Source: Segatella oris (lineage in GTDB: Bacteria > Bacteroidota > Bacteroidia > Bacteroidales > Bacteroidaceae). From it: a DNA stretch of 64,000 nucleotides. Position numbers and translations under genes: made by a program. Shown piece by piece: positions 53,832 to 63,157 of the stretch (its first letter is position 1; every line of letters begins with the position of its first letter). The notes under the pieces were generated by a model that was not told the origin of the DNA, made no database searches, and was given only the letters and a program-made list of their open reading frames with translations. Location of the stretch: contig NZ_LR134384.1 in the NCBI RefSeq assembly GCF_900637655.1, forward strand, positions 1,984,001 to 2,048,000, written 5' to 3'.

Positions 53832-55589
53832 TCAAGACTTGAGATTAAGTTTAATCTGCAATTCGTCTAATTGTTTCTGATCAAGTTCGCCCGGAGCATC
53901 AAGCATCACGTCACGTCCGCTATTGTTCTTTGGGAAAGCAATGCAATCACGAATAGAATCAAGTCCGGCGAAGATACTTACAAAGCGGTCAAGACCAAAA
54001 GCAAGACCTGCATGAGGTGGTGCACCATATTTGAATGCATTCATCAAGAAACCAAACTGGGCTTCAGCACGCTCCTTGGTAAAACCGAGAACCTCGAACA
54101 TTTTCTCCTGAAGTTGCGTGTCATGAATACGGAGAGAACCTCCACCAACTTCTATGCCATTGCAGACGAAGTCATAAGCCTTGGCACGAACCTGCTCCGG
54201 ATGCTCGTCGAGCAAAGGAATATCGTCTGGATTGGGCATCGTAAACGGATGGTGGGTCGCCATAAGACGCTGTTCCTCGTCGCTCCACTCAAACAATGGG
54301 AAGTCGACAATCCAAAGACATTTGAAAACATTCTTATCACGCAAGCCAAGGCGGTTGCCCATTTCAAGGCGCAAAGCACAAAGCTGAACACGCGTTTTAT
54401 TGGCATTGTCGCCACTAAGTATGAGTACCAAGTCGCCATCATTGGCACCCATAAGCTTCTTGATTTCTTTCAGTTCGTCTTCAGTATAGAACTTATCAAT
54501 GGAACTCTTGATTGTACCATCTGTATTATACTTAATAAATACCAAGCCCTTGGCACCCACCTGGGGTTTCTTTACGAAGTCGGTCAGCTCATTAAGTTGC
54601 TTACGGCTGTAGTCAGCACAACCTGGAACACAGATACCACCAATATAGGTAGCCTCATCAAATACAGAGAAATTGCCCTTACCGGCAAAGGCCTCTTTGA
54701 GTTCTACGAACTCCATACCGAAGCGTAAATCAGGCTTATCGCTACCAAAACGCTTCATCGCCTCGTGCCAAGTCATCTGCTGTAGCTTCGGTAACTCTAC
54801 ACCTCGGATTTCCTTGAACAGATGACGGGCCATATCTTCGAACATGTTGATGACGTCATCCTGGTCGACAAAGCTCATTTCACAGTCAATCTGAGTGAAT
54901 TCCGGCTGACGGTCTGCGCGCAAATCTTCATCACGGAAGCACTTTGCAATCTGGAAATAGCGGTCGAAACCGGCAACCATAAGCAACTGTTTCAGTGTCT
55001 GCGGACTCTGCGGCAAAGCATAGAACTGCCCGGGGTTCATGCGGCTTGGTACGACAAAATCACGTGCACCTTCAGGTGTACTGCCAATCAAAACCGGCGT
55101 TTCTACTTCCATGAAATCATGACTATCGAGGAAGTTGCGAATAAGAATTGTCATGCGATGACGCAGTTCTAAATTCTTACGAACAACATTACGACGAAGA
55201 TCTAAATAACGATATTTCATGCGAATGTCATCTCCCCCATCGGATTCATCTTCAATTGTGAATGGAGGAGTCAGAGACGGAGACAAGACCTTTAATTCTT
55301 TCGCGAGGATTTCAATATCACCAGTTGCTATCTTTGAGTTCTTGCTCTGACGCTCGCTGACAATGCCCTTCACCTGAATACAATATTCACGACCTAATTT
55401 ATTGGCATTATCACAGAGCATCCTGTCATCAGCTTCGTTGAAAACAAGCTGTGTAATACCATAACGATCGCGGAGATCGACAAAGGTCATACCTCCCATT
55501 TTCCTTGATCGCTGTACCCAACCGGCCAAAACAACTTCCTTACCGGCATCAGAGAGGCGAAGCTCCCCACAAGTATTCGTTCTATACAT
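53832..55589 (-). CDS. aspS: Aspartate-tRNA ligase
   Basis: A 585-aa class II synthetase. N-terminal OB fold ([20 protein letters not shown]), motif 2 [18 protein letters not shown], bacterial GAD insertion domain, and motif 3 [16 protein letters not shown] complete bacterial-type enzyme; whether it also charges tRNA-Asn cannot be said. ATG at 55589 ([10 protein letters not shown]) chosen; the frame extends 13 codons further without similarity and into the promoter. Confidence 0.97.
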   Translation of the reverse strand: MYRTNTCGELRLSDAGKEVVLAGWVQRSRKMGGMTFVDLRDRYGITQLVFNEADDRMLCDNANKLGREYCIQVKGIVSERQSKNSKIATGDIEILAKELKVLSPSLTPPFTIEDESDGGDDIRMKYRYLDLRRNVVRKNLELRHRMTILIRNFLDSHDFMEVETPVLIGSTPEGARDFVVPSRMNPGQFYALPQSPQTLKQLLMVAGFDRYFQIAKCFRDEDLRADRQPEFTQIDCEMSFVDQDDVINMFEDMARHLFKEIRGVELPKLQQMTWHEAMKRFGSDKPDLRFGMEFVELKEAFAGKGNFSVFDEATYIGGICVPGCADYSRKQLNELTDFVKKPQVGAKGLVFIKYNTDGTIKSSIDKFYTEDELKEIKKLMGANDGDLVLILSGDNANKTRVQLCALRLEMGNRLGLRDKNVFKCLWIVDFPLFEWSDEEQRLMATHHPFTMPNPDDIPLLDEHPEQVRAKAYDFVCNGIEVGGGSLRIHDTQLQEKMFEVLGFTKERAEAQFGFLMNAFKYGAPPHAGLAFGLDRFVSIFAGLDSIRDCIAFPKNNSGRDVMLDAPGELDQKQLDELQIKLNLKS

Positions 55590-55625
55590 AGTATGTATGT
55601 GTTTATTATTCTGTCTTCTGATATG

Positions 55626-55633
55626 CAAAGTTA
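55626..55633 (-). promoter_or_regulatory. -7 promoter box of aspS
   Basis: Minus strand TAACTTTG, a perfect TAnnTTTG match, 37 bases before the chosen aspS ATG. Confidence 0.6.
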
Positions 55634-55689
55634 CAAAATAATATTGAATACAACATCCATTTTATTACAAAATTGGACAATACAATTAG

Positions 55690-55719
55690 AGCGCCTTTCA
55701 CTGATAGGCGAAAGGCGCT
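55690..55719 (-). terminator. Hairpin after pdxT
   Basis: Perfect 10-bp stem AGCGCCTTTC (55690-55699) / GAAAGGCGCT (55710-55719), 10-base loop, between pdxT and aspS. TTTCACTGATA occurs both in the loop side and directly after the hairpin. The T run is on the plus-strand side, so terminator strength for pdxT is uncertain. Confidence 0.6.
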
Positions 55720-55747
55720 TTTCACTGATATTGTCATACAGAATAAA

Positions 55748-56317
55748 TCAGAGCTTATGCTGTATCATCTGAAGAAAATAAGAATGGACAAACGGGTCAT
55801 CCGTCAACTCGGGATGAAAAGCCGTCACAAGCTGATTGTCTTCACGGGCCGCTACGATTTTTCCATCAACTTCGGAAAGCACCTCTACGCCGTGATGTGC
55901 ATGGCTGATATAGGGTGCTCTGATAAAAGACATCGGGACTGTCGTTCCAGAAAATGGAGCTTCAGTAATGAAACTACCCGACTGTCGACCATAGGCATTG
56001 CGCTTCACTTCAATATTCATGGTTGAAATACGCTCATGACTTTCGTTTTCAACTTGCTTTGCCAACAATATCAAGCCTGCGCAAGTGCCAAATACGGGGA
56101 GCCCATTCATGATGGCATCCCGGATTGGAAGTAAAAGTTCTAAATCGCGAAGCAGCTTCAACTGAGCCGTGCTCTCGCCTCCTGGGATAATCAAGGCATC
56201 CTTTGGCTGATGCCAATCTGAGAGCCGGCGCACTTCAAAAGTTTCGACGCCAAGGCGCCGGAGCATCTGCCGATGTTCAGCAAATGCCCCCTGTAATGCA
56301 AGGACCGAGATTCTCAT
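55748..56317 (-). CDS. pdxT: Pyridoxal 5'-phosphate synthase glutaminase subunit
   Basis: A 189-aa class I glutaminase that feeds ammonia to PdxS. GGES at 46-49 (oxyanion loop), nucleophile Cys79 in FGTCAGL, and His168/Glu170 in AFHPEL complete the triad. Overlaps pdxS by 4 bases (translational coupling). Last gene of the B6 unit. Confidence 0.97.
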   Translation of the reverse strand: MRISVLALQGAFAEHRQMLRRLGVETFEVRRLSDWHQPKDALIIPGGESTAQLKLLRDLELLLPIRDAIMNGLPVFGTCAGLILLAKQVENESHERISTMNIEVKRNAYGRQSGSFITEAPFSGTTVPMSFIRAPYISHAHHGVEVLSEVDGKIVAAREDNQLVTAFHPELTDDPFVHSYFLQMIQHKL

Positions 56318-57195
56318 TTTCCTCTCTCAGCCATAAGAAGCTGGATTTCATTTTCGTTGATACCCACCATGGCCTCTCCGAGATCTTCGCTAAGTTCTGC
56401 CAAACACTTGGGATCTTGATAGTTAGTAACAGCCTTTACAATAGCTGCAGCGCGTTTTGCAGGCTCACCACTCTTGAAGATTCCGCTGCCGACAAACACA
56501 CCTTCTGCGCCTAACTGCATCATCAATGCCGCATCAGCAGGTGTGGCAACGCCGCCTGCGGCAAAGTTGACAACAGGCAAGCGACCGTTATCGTGAACAT
56601 ATTTCACCAGTTCATAAGGAGCCTGCAGCTGCTTGGCAGCCTCAAAGAGTTCATCTTCTGCCATTCCAACCAAGCGGCGTATCTCGCTTTGCATCATTCG
56701 CATGTGACTGACGGCCTGTATAACATCGCCTGTTCCCGGCTCACCTTTGGTGCGAATCATCGTTGCTCCCTCTGCAATTCGGCGTAAAGCTTCGCCTAAA
56801 TTCTTAGCTCCACAGACAAAAGGCACATTAAATTGCGTCTTATCAATATGATAGATGTTGTCTGCCGGAGAAAGAACTTCACTCTCATCTATGTAATCAA
56901 TATCAATAGCCTGAAGAATCTGGGCTTCTGCAATATGGCCAATCCTGCACTTCGCCATAACAGGAATGGTCACAGCCTCCTGTATTCCTTTGATCATCTT
57001 AGGGTCGCTCATTCTAGAAACTCCACCGGCTGCACGTATGTCAGCGGGAATTCTTTCCAATGCCATCACTGCACAGGCACCAGCAGCCTCTGCTATTTTC
57101 GCCTGCTCGGGAGTTGTTACATCCATAATAACGCCACCTTTCAACATCTGTGCAAGGTTGCGGTTCAATTCCTGTCGATTTTCTGTCTTTTCCAT
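56314..57195 (-). CDS. pdxS: Pyridoxal 5'-phosphate synthase, lyase subunit
   Basis: A 293-aa (beta/alpha)8 barrel that makes PLP from ribose 5-phosphate, glyceraldehyde 3-phosphate and ammonia, in a 12+12 complex with PdxT. Visible: [48 protein letters not shown] with a catalytic lysine, EADELF-type helix and [19 protein letters not shown]. Only this DXP-independent route (no pdxA/pdxJ) is present in the window. Sits 15 bases after the ThiD-like/AraC gene. Confidence 0.97.
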   Translation of the reverse strand: MEKTENRQELNRNLAQMLKGGVIMDVTTPEQAKIAEAAGACAVMALERIPADIRAAGGVSRMSDPKMIKGIQEAVTIPVMAKCRIGHIAEAQILQAIDIDYIDESEVLSPADNIYHIDKTQFNVPFVCGAKNLGEALRRIAEGATMIRTKGEPGTGDVIQAVSHMRMMQSEIRRLVGMAEDELFEAAKQLQAPYELVKYVHDNGRLPVVNFAAGGVATPADAALMMQLGAEGVFVGSGIFKSGEPAKRAAAIVKAVTNYQDPKCLAELSEDLGEAMVGINENEIQLLMAERGK

Positions 57196-57210
57196 AATTA
57201 TACTGTTTGT

Positions 57211-58164
57211 TTATTTTATCTGCTGTTGTTTTCTGAATTCCGACGGAGAAACACCTTTCAACTTCCGAAAGAACTTGGAGAAATGAGCCTGATTGGAGAA
57301 ACCAAACACATAGGCTAATTGCTGTATGGTCTTTGTTGGTTCGCTGCCCAAGGCCATTGCTATCTGATTGACAATATAGTCATCGATTATCGCCTTGGGA
57401 GATTTTGCCGCTACGCGCTTACACACCTGAGCCAAATAACGGGTTGAAACATTCATGCAATTGGCATAGAAAAGCACATCGCTGTTAGAAGAATAGTTCT
57501 GGCGCACAAGCTGCATGAACTCATGATACAGCTCCTGGCTCCTGCCACTTAACGGGCTTGGAGCTATCATCAGATGTTCAACATATTCGCGAGCCTGCTG
57601 CACAGCTTCTTCATTCGGATATCCTCTTTGCAAAAAGACAGCCGCAGCACTCGCAAATACATTCCTGATTCCATGCCGCCCCCGGTCGTCAATAAAATAA
57701 ATATTGGGAAAAGAACATCCCCCCAACAGACGATCAGCTTCCGAACGGCGAATAATAATCAGCGAACAAAGTGGCAAAAGACACGACCTGATCTGAGAAA
57801 CAACATCACGACTCATCAGTTCTTCATTCAGGAATGAACTGATAACAGGGTCATATACCACATGAGACGGCTTGTATTTTACAATCGTACGAACCAACAC
57901 ATTCAGCGTTTCAACATTGCGGATCATTCCTATCTTCATCACGCTGGGCTGCACATCGTTGATAATAGCCTCCAACTGGGCGGCCACAACATTGCCGGGG
58001 ATGTCATAAAAGCATTGTATTCCCAATGTATTCTGAACGGTGATTGACGTCAAGACAGATACAGCATGACTGCCTAATGCAGATATCGTCCTTACATCAG
58101 CCTGCACTCCGGATTCTCCCGTTCCGTCACTACCCGTGATTGTCAATATTGCAGATTTCTCCAT
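57211..58164 (-). CDS. ThiD-like kinase domain fused to AraC DNA-binding domain; likely B6 regulator
   Basis: A 317-aa protein. Residues 1 to about 200 resemble HMP/pyridoxal kinases (ThiD/PdxK): ILTITGSDGTGESGVQADVR, SVLTSITVQNTLGIQ, VVYDPVISS. But the catalytic 'GTGC' turn is HGIRN at 164-168 and the 'TPNxxEAE' site is IIRRSEADRL, so kinase activity is probably lost. Residues about 225-312 are an AraC-type double HTH (STRYLAQVCKRVAAKSPKAI, QLAYVFGFSNQAHFSKFFRK). It directly precedes pdxS-pdxT; likely senses a B6 or pyrimidine ligand and controls the operon. ATG at 58164 preferred to GTG at 58173. Confidence 0.85.
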   Translation of the reverse strand: MEKSAILTITGSDGTGESGVQADVRTISALGSHAVSVLTSITVQNTLGIQCFYDIPGNVVAAQLEAIINDVQPSVMKIGMIRNVETLNVLVRTIVKYKPSHVVYDPVISSFLNEELMSRDVVSQIRSCLLPLCSLIIIRRSEADRLLGGCSFPNIYFIDDRGRHGIRNVFASAAAVFLQRGYPNEEAVQQAREYVEHLMIAPSPLSGRSQELYHEFMQLVRQNYSSNSDVLFYANCMNVSTRYLAQVCKRVAAKSPKAIIDDYIVNQIAMALGSEPTKTIQQLAYVFGFSNQAHFSKFFRKLKGVSPSEFRKQQQIK

Positions 58165-58691
58165 TGATTTCACTTTACATTACGTGAATTTAGTTTAAGC
58201 ATCCATCTTCCCGCTTCCAAGGGGTTGGAAAGCCGTTTTGAGGCGTTTTTTCAGTTTCGGCCGTGGCCGAAACGCTGTTTTTACTGTTTTTTACTCTTCG
58301 GCCACGACCGAAAGTCGATTTTCTCCGTTTTTTCGCTTTCGGCCGTGCCCGGAACGCTGTTTTTGTTGTTTCTTACTCTTCGGCCACGACCGAAAGTCGA
58401 TTTTCTCCGTTTTTTTGCTTTCGGCCGTGCCCGAAACGCTGTTTTTATTATTTTTTACTCTTCGGGCACGACCGAGAATCGATTTTCTCCGTTTTTAAGC
58501 TTTCGGCCATGCCCGAAATGCTGTTTTCTCTGTTTTCTGCTCATCCGAGACCTCGGAAAGCTGTTTCTTTATCTCCGCCGCCCCAGCGGAACTCCGATTT
58601 TACGGATTACATTGCAAAGGAAAGAAAAATATCGCATATAAAAAAATGATGTTCTCTTTTTGACAAAGAAAACATCATTTTATATAAACTT
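58165..58691. other. Intergenic region made mostly of a palindrome array
   Basis: About 530 bases between the 3' end of the amylase-AlaX gene and the 5' end of the ThiD-like/AraC gene. Most of it is the 41/82-bp palindrome array. The three overlapping plus-strand frames in it are not credible genes. No TAnnTTTG box is evident between the array and the AraC gene start. Confidence 0.7.
58214..58596. repeat. Tandem palindrome array, 41-bp phase, 82-bp super-repeat
   Basis: The palindrome TTTCGG-N6-CCGAAA starts at 58255, 58337, 58419 and 58501, exactly 82 bases apart, and a second type (CTTCGG-N6-CCGAA) lies 41 bases after each (58297, 58379, 58461). An upstream unit at 58215 (TTCCAA-GGGG-TTGGAA) and a downstream one at 58544 (TCCGAG-AC-CTCGGA) keep the 41-bp phase but have other stem sequences; a last weak one (CGGA-AC-TCCG) is at 58587. 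Each stem is followed by a T-rich spacer such as CGCTGTTTTT or CGATTTTCTCCGTTTTTT. Clearly GC-richer stems in AT-rich surroundings. Confidence 0.9.
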
Positions 58692-60836
58692 CTACTGGAC
58701 GACCTTGAAACGTATCCTGAAAGAATGTTTCAGTTCATCCCAATTTGTACCTAACAACTCGAACCGCCCTATTTGAGACGTTGATCTTACATGTTTCCCT
58801 AAACAAGGACAGACATCAAAATTGCCAATATGAACCAAACGAAGCATTTCTGATGCATCATCAGGGAGTCGATCAAGTTTCACATCCTCTGGGACATGGT
58901 CTCTGTCGACAAGTTCATAAGTGATAGGCATATCTTCTTGGATAAGTTCATTCATCCTTCTTTCAATCTCTTTCTCCTGCTGTCGGGTTGGTTTCTGCTC
59001 CAGAATAAAGCTCATTTTGCTCTTCTTTCGTTCAATATGCGCATTGTAGCTGCGCTCACAATGGAACATACGCATCATCAACTGATTGAGCAGATGTTCT
59101 GCCGTATGAGCTGGTGGGAACTCTTTCTTGTGATGCTCATTGAACAAATAATCACTGTCTTTCATATTCAAACTAAACTTAAAAATCCCACAACCATGGG
59201 CTGGAACCTTCACACGGACAGACGAATCGCGCATCAATTTCATTCCCACATACCTACCGGAAAACAACTCACGAGATAACACTTTCATTTCGGGCATTTG
59301 CCAAAAATCAAAGGCGTGTGCCGGAATAATAACATCAGAAAGCCTGTCGGAGGAAGAAAAATTGGCAACGACCAATATGATGATATCGCCTTTCTTCCTT
59401 AAAAAAGCATACTCACGACACGAATCAAATCCTTCTTGAGCCTGATTAGCATAGGTGAGATCAAAGAATTCACCCTCACGGACAGCTGCTTCACGATGTG
59501 CAATATTCAGCAAAGTGCGGTACGAGTCTGAAAGTTTTCTCTCCTCATCTGTCAACAGATTGCAATCGGTAAAAGCCCGACGCACAGTCGACAGTGACCA
59601 ATAATCGAAGATTGTTGTTCTTCCATCTATACCGCTGAAACCCTCATGATCCATTCCCCTTTCGCCGAATTCCTGTCCACTATAAAGCATAAAAGGATTG
59701 GTCCGCATCAAGATTGCAACCGTGGCAGCAGGGATTGCCTTATCACCTTCTCCCGCAAAGAAATCACTTGCTATACGCTGTTCATCATGATTTTCGAGGA
59801 AGTAGAGCATATGTTCGTTGATATCATCCGTAGCCTGCCACCAATGGGTGATTTCATTTGCACTACGTGTACCCGTAATGACACCCCGCAAACAATCATA
59901 CATGCCGACTTTATCATAAAGATAGTCGAAACCATTTGCGATATATGTGCGATATTGTGACCTGTCGTAAACTTCACCAATGAACAATAAAGAAGGACGT
60001 CGTTCCTTTACTTTAGAAATGGCATAATTCCAGAACTCGGTCGGCACCATCTCTGCCATGTCGCATCTGAATCCATCTATACCTTTTGAAGCCCAAAACA
60101 AAAGGATATCTGTCATTTTATCCCAGGTATCAGGACGCGGATCAAAATGATAGCTTTTCCCCCCTGCATCACAGTAGTCTATACCATAATTCAACTTAAT
60201 GGTCTCATACCAGTCATTAACTCCCGGGCGTGCACCAAAATTGTCATTGCCTGTTGCCTTAGCAGGGATTTCACTATAACTTACATCTGATGTTATCAGA
60301 CTAAGATCAAGCGGGGTTCCCCAACAATAATAGAAATTATTCCTTGTCGAAAAAGCTAACGAAGTGTCATCATCCTCACCCAAATCACGTACACCAACCG
60401 GTTTGCAGACAGACTTGTACTCACGAGCAACATGATTAGGCACAAAATCCATAATCACTTTCATGCCTGCATCATGGGTGCGCTTTATCAACTCCTCCCA
60501 TTCTGTCATACGCTGTGAGACATCATCTGCAAGGTCCGGATCTACGTCATAATAATCTGCAATAGCATAAGGAGAGCCGGCTTTTCCCTTTACTACTTCT
60601 GCGTGTTGACGTGGAAGTCCAAAAGCAGAATAATCAGTTTGTGTAGCATGGCGCAAGATACCCGTAAACCAAATATGGGTAAATCCCATGTCATGAATTG
60701 TCTTCAGCGTTTCGTCATCAAACGAAGAGAACTTACCACAACCATTTTCGGCAATCGTGCCGGACTCCACAAGAGCCTCATTACGATTGCCGAAAAGTCT
60801 GGGTAATACTTGATATATTACGATTTTATCTTTCAT
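58692..60836 (-). CDS. GH13 alpha-amylase fused to AlaX-like tRNA-editing domain
   Basis: A 714-aa cytoplasmic protein (no signal peptide). Residues 1-557: GH13 amylase with DFVPNH (130-135), nucleophile Asp259 in GFRCD, acid/base Glu288 in FIGEV, Asp351 in ENHD and a C-terminal beta domain. Residues 558-714 (157 aa, starting at an internal Met, genomic 59165): AlaX/SAD-type editing domain with zinc ligands HTAEH (577, 581) and CLGKH (678, 682), plus NAHIERKKSKMSFIL and VHIGNFDVCP. The size equals a stand-alone AlaX-S protein. The frame is unbroken. Start overlaps the fabD stop by one base (TAATG on this strand). Confidence 0.88.
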   Translation of the reverse strand: MKDKIVIYQVLPRLFGNRNEALVESGTIAENGCGKFSSFDDETLKTIHDMGFTHIWFTGILRHATQTDYSAFGLPRQHAEVVKGKAGSPYAIADYYDVDPDLADDVSQRMTEWEELIKRTHDAGMKVIMDFVPNHVAREYKSVCKPVGVRDLGEDDDTSLAFSTRNNFYYCWGTPLDLSLITSDVSYSEIPAKATGNDNFGARPGVNDWYETIKLNYGIDYCDAGGKSYHFDPRPDTWDKMTDILLFWASKGIDGFRCDMAEMVPTEFWNYAISKVKERRPSLLFIGEVYDRSQYRTYIANGFDYLYDKVGMYDCLRGVITGTRSANEITHWWQATDDINEHMLYFLENHDEQRIASDFFAGEGDKAIPAATVAILMRTNPFMLYSGQEFGERGMDHEGFSGIDGRTTIFDYWSLSTVRRAFTDCNLLTDEERKLSDSYRTLLNIAHREAAVREGEFFDLTYANQAQEGFDSCREYAFLRKKGDIIILVVANFSSSDRLSDVIIPAHAFDFWQMPEMKVLSRELFSGRYVGMKLMRDSSVRVKVPAHGCGIFKFSLNMKDSDYLFNEHHKKEFPPAHTAEHLLNQLMMRMFHCERSYNAHIERKKSKMSFILEQKPTRQQEKEIERRMNELIQEDMPITYELVDRDHVPEDVKLDRLPDDASEMLRLVHIGNFDVCPCLGKHVRSTSQIGRFELLGTNWDELKHSFRIRFKVVQ

Positions 60837-61723
60837 TATGCAATGCCATGAGCATTAACATTCCTGTCTATCCTGCCAATCATCCCCTGTAAAGCCTTGC
60901 CTGGCCCACACTCTGTGAAATCATCTGCACCGGCACTAACCATAGCTTGAACACTTGAAGTCCAGCGAACAGGACTTGTAAGCTGAGCTATCAAGTTATT
61001 CTTTATCTCAGAAGCATCTGTATGCGCTTTTGCATCAACATTCTGATAAACAGGGCACTTTGGCGTATTGAATGTGGTTGCTTCAATAGCTGCCTGCAAC
61101 TCATCCTTGGCCGGCTGCATCAATGGAGAATGGAATGCGCCACCGACTTTCAAAGGCAGAGCACGCTTTGCACCAGCCTCCTTTAGTTTTTCACAAGCAG
61201 AATTGACAGCATCTACATTTCCAGAAATAACCAACTGACCAGGACAATTGTAGTTTGCGGCTACAACTATGTTATCTTCTGAACTTACAGAAGCACAAAT
61301 TTCTTCAACCTTCTCATCTGGAAGACCAATAATTGCAGCCATTGTTCCAGGATTTACTTCACACGCTTTCTGCATGGCATTGGCACGCGATGCAACTAAC
61401 TTCAAGCCATCCTCAAAACTCAAAGCACCCGAAGCAACAAGCGCTGAGAATTCACCCAATGAATGCCCTGCAACCATATCAGGGTTAAACTCCTCCCCCA
61501 AACAAAGTGCTTGAATAACACTATGCAGGAAAACAGCAGGTTGTGTCACCTTGGTTTCTTTCAACTGTTCATCAGTCCCATTGAACATGATCTCTGTAAT
61601 CTTGAAACCAAGAATTTCATCTGCTTTATCGAAAAGCTCTTTTGCAAGAGCATTATTCTCATATAGGTCCTTGCCCATACCAACAAACTGGGCACCCTGC
61701 CCCGGAAATACAAAAGCTTTCAT
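60836..61723 (-). CDS. fabD: Malonyl-CoA:ACP transacylase
   Basis: A 295-aa enzyme that loads malonyl groups onto acyl carrier protein for fatty-acid synthesis. GQGAQ at 8-12, nucleophile Ser88 in AGHSLGEFSALV, a QPAVFLHS segment, and catalytic His198 in GGAFHSPLM. Full family length. Upstream of, and coupled to, the amylase-AlaX gene, which is not an obvious functional partner. Confidence 0.97.
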   Translation of the reverse strand: MKAFVFPGQGAQFVGMGKDLYENNALAKELFDKADEILGFKITEIMFNGTDEQLKETKVTQPAVFLHSVIQALCLGEEFNPDMVAGHSLGEFSALVASGALSFEDGLKLVASRANAMQKACEVNPGTMAAIIGLPDEKVEEICASVSSEDNIVVAANYNCPGQLVISGNVDAVNSACEKLKEAGAKRALPLKVGGAFHSPLMQPAKDELQAAIEATTFNTPKCPVYQNVDAKAHTDASEIKNNLIAQLTSPVRWTSSVQAMVSAGADDFTECGPGKALQGMIGRIDRNVNAHGIA

Positions 61724-61757
61724 TTTCTTTTAATTTTATGTTTTATGATGTATGCTG

Positions 61758-61765
61758 CAAAAATA
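61758..61765 (-). promoter_or_regulatory. -7 promoter box of fabD
   Basis: Minus strand TATTTTTG, 35 bases before the fabD ATG. Confidence 0.55.
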
Positions 61766-61800
61766 CAAAAAAAAAAGCAGAAACATGCATAGATAAAAGA

Positions 61801-61835
61801 AAATCCCGAAAACAAACAAGTTGTTCTCGGGATTT
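61801..61835 (-). terminator. Terminator of the rpsF-rpsR-rplI unit
   Basis: AAATCCCGAAAAC (61801-61813) / GTTCTCGGGATTT (61823-61835), one mismatch, 9-base loop, 40 bases past the rplI stop. Confidence 0.78.
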
Positions 61836-61876
61836 ATATAGATTTGCTTTACAGTGTAATAATCGTTGCGCTAAAA

Positions 61877-62395
61877 TTATTCTGCAGCAGGAGTTTCTTC
61901 AACTTCTTCCTCTGTCTTTGGAGCCTCCTCTACAGGAGCTGCTTCAACAGGTGCGTTCTCTGCAACAACAATTACAGGAACCTTAACCTCAACCTCTTTG
62001 TGGAAGTGAACAGTTGCCTCGAACTCACCAACCTTCTTAATATCATGCATGGTGATAATCTTACGGTCAACCTCAATACCCTTCTTAGCAAGTTCCTCTG
62101 CAACGATAGCAGCATTTACAGAACCATAGAGAGCACCAGTAGCACTAACCTTTGCTGCAATAGTAAGTGAAACGCCATCCAAAGCACTTCCCTTCTTCTC
62201 TGCTTCAGCCTTAATTGCAGCAAGTTTGTGAGCCTGCTGCTTCAAATTCTCAGCCAAGACCTTCTTTGCAGATTCAGAAGCAATAACGCCTTTACCTGTT
62301 GGAATCAGGTAGTTGCGTCCATAACCATTCTTTACATTTACAATATCATTCTTGTATCCAAGTCCGATAATATCTTCTTTCAGTATAATTTCCAT
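61877..62395 (-). CDS. rplI: 50S ribosomal protein bL9
   Basis: A 172-aa protein: MEIILKEDIIGLGYKNDIVN and VKNGYGRNYLIPTGKGV (N domain), long connecting helix, C-terminal domain. Typical bL9 has about 148 aa; here the C-terminus continues with about 25 acidic, Ala/Pro/Glu-rich residues (APVEAAPVEEAPKTEEEVEE...). Third gene of the rpsF-rpsR-rplI unit. Confidence 0.96.
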   Translation of the reverse strand: MEIILKEDIIGLGYKNDIVNVKNGYGRNYLIPTGKGVIASESAKKVLAENLKQQAHKLAAIKAEAEKKGSALDGVSLTIAAKVSATGALYGSVNAAIVAEELAKKGIEVDRKIITMHDIKKVGEFEATVHFHKEVEVKVPVIVVAENAPVEAAPVEEAPKTEEEVEETPAAE

Positions 62396-62414
62396 ATTGA
62401 CAGTTCCTCCTTAA

Positions 62415-62687
62415 TTATTTCATCAAATCGGTTACATATGGAAGCAGTGCTATCTGGCGAGCACGCTTTACAGCCTGTGCCACACGACGCTGATACTTCA
62501 AAGATGTACCTGTGATACGGCGAGGCAAAATCTTACCTTGCTCATTCAAGAACTTCTTCAAGAATTCAGGATCCTTGTAGTCAATATACTTAATTCCGCT
62601 TTTCTTAAAACGACAATACTTCTTCTTACGAGTGTCGATTGAAGGAGCTGTCAAATAACGGATTTCTGTCTTTTTCTGCTCTGCCAT
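62415..62687 (-). CDS. rpsR: 30S ribosomal protein bS18
   Basis: A 90-aa basic protein with [20 protein letters not shown], then [20 protein letters not shown] and [19 protein letters not shown], the bS18 signature. Two bases after rpsF and 19 before rplI. Confidence 0.97.
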   Translation of the reverse strand: MAEQKKTEIRYLTAPSIDTRKKKYCRFKKSGIKYIDYKDPEFLKKFLNEQGKILPRRITGTSLKYQRRVAQAVKRARQIALLPYVTDLMK

Positions 62688-62689
62688 AA

Positions 62690-63034
62690 TTAAGCCTCCT
62701 CTTTTTTACCAAGTTTGTTTCTACGCTTTTCAGCATACTGTGCAGCATACTTGTCAAGACGTACAGTCATGTAACGAATAACTTTCTCATCGCGGCGATA
62801 GCCTGTCTCGAGAGTGTTAACGATTGATGGCTCGCCCTTGAACTCAATCAGACAATAGAAGCCTGTTGATTTCTTGTCGATAGCGTAAGCCATCTTCTTC
62901 AGTCCCCAAGCCTCTTCATTCAGAATTTCAGCACCGTTATCGGTGAGAAGTTTCTTGAATTTAGCGACCGTTTCCTTCATCTGTTCATCAGACAAAACGG
63001 GAGTCAAAATGAAAACGGTTTCGTATTGATTCAT
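62690..63034 (-). CDS. rpsF: 30S ribosomal protein bS6
   Basis: A 114-aa protein with [40 protein letters not shown] and [20 protein letters not shown], the bS6 pattern. First gene of the unit. Its promoter box lies about 90 bases upstream, leaving room for a bS6-bS18 autoregulatory leader, though I see no clear structure. Confidence 0.97.
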   Translation of the reverse strand: MNQYETVFILTPVLSDEQMKETVAKFKKLLTDNGAEILNEEAWGLKKMAYAIDKKSTGFYCLIEFKGEPSIVNTLETGYRRDEKVIRYMTVRLDKYAAQYAEKRRNKLGKKEEA

Positions 63035-63125
63035 ACTAATAAAATTGAAAAAATTATTATTTAAATATTTAAATTACATCCCATAAAAACAAGCCTTAAA
63101 GGACCTATATTTCAGAAATGCGATG

Positions 63126-63157
63126 CAAAAGTACTGTTTTTTGATGACATAAACAAA
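63126..63157 (-). promoter_or_regulatory. Full -33/-7 promoter of rpsF-rpsR-rplI
   Basis: Minus strand TTTG (63157-63154) and TACTTTTG (63133-63126), 20 bases apart. Confidence 0.75.

Noticed and set aside
55690..55740. Tandem repeat from the two TTTCACTGATA copies after pdxT
   Set aside because: Only two short copies, one within the hairpin loop side; likely a local duplication with no further meaning.
58214..58596. CRISPR array
   Set aside because: Repeat and spacer are both repeated, every unit is palindromic, spacers are not unique and there are no cas genes.
58225..58649. Three overlapping plus-strand frames of 86-138 codons in the palindrome array
   Set aside because: They are one T-rich tandem repeat read in three frames; the 82-bp period shifts the frame each time, there is no start signal or promoter, and the peptides are repetitive Phe/Leu/Arg strings.
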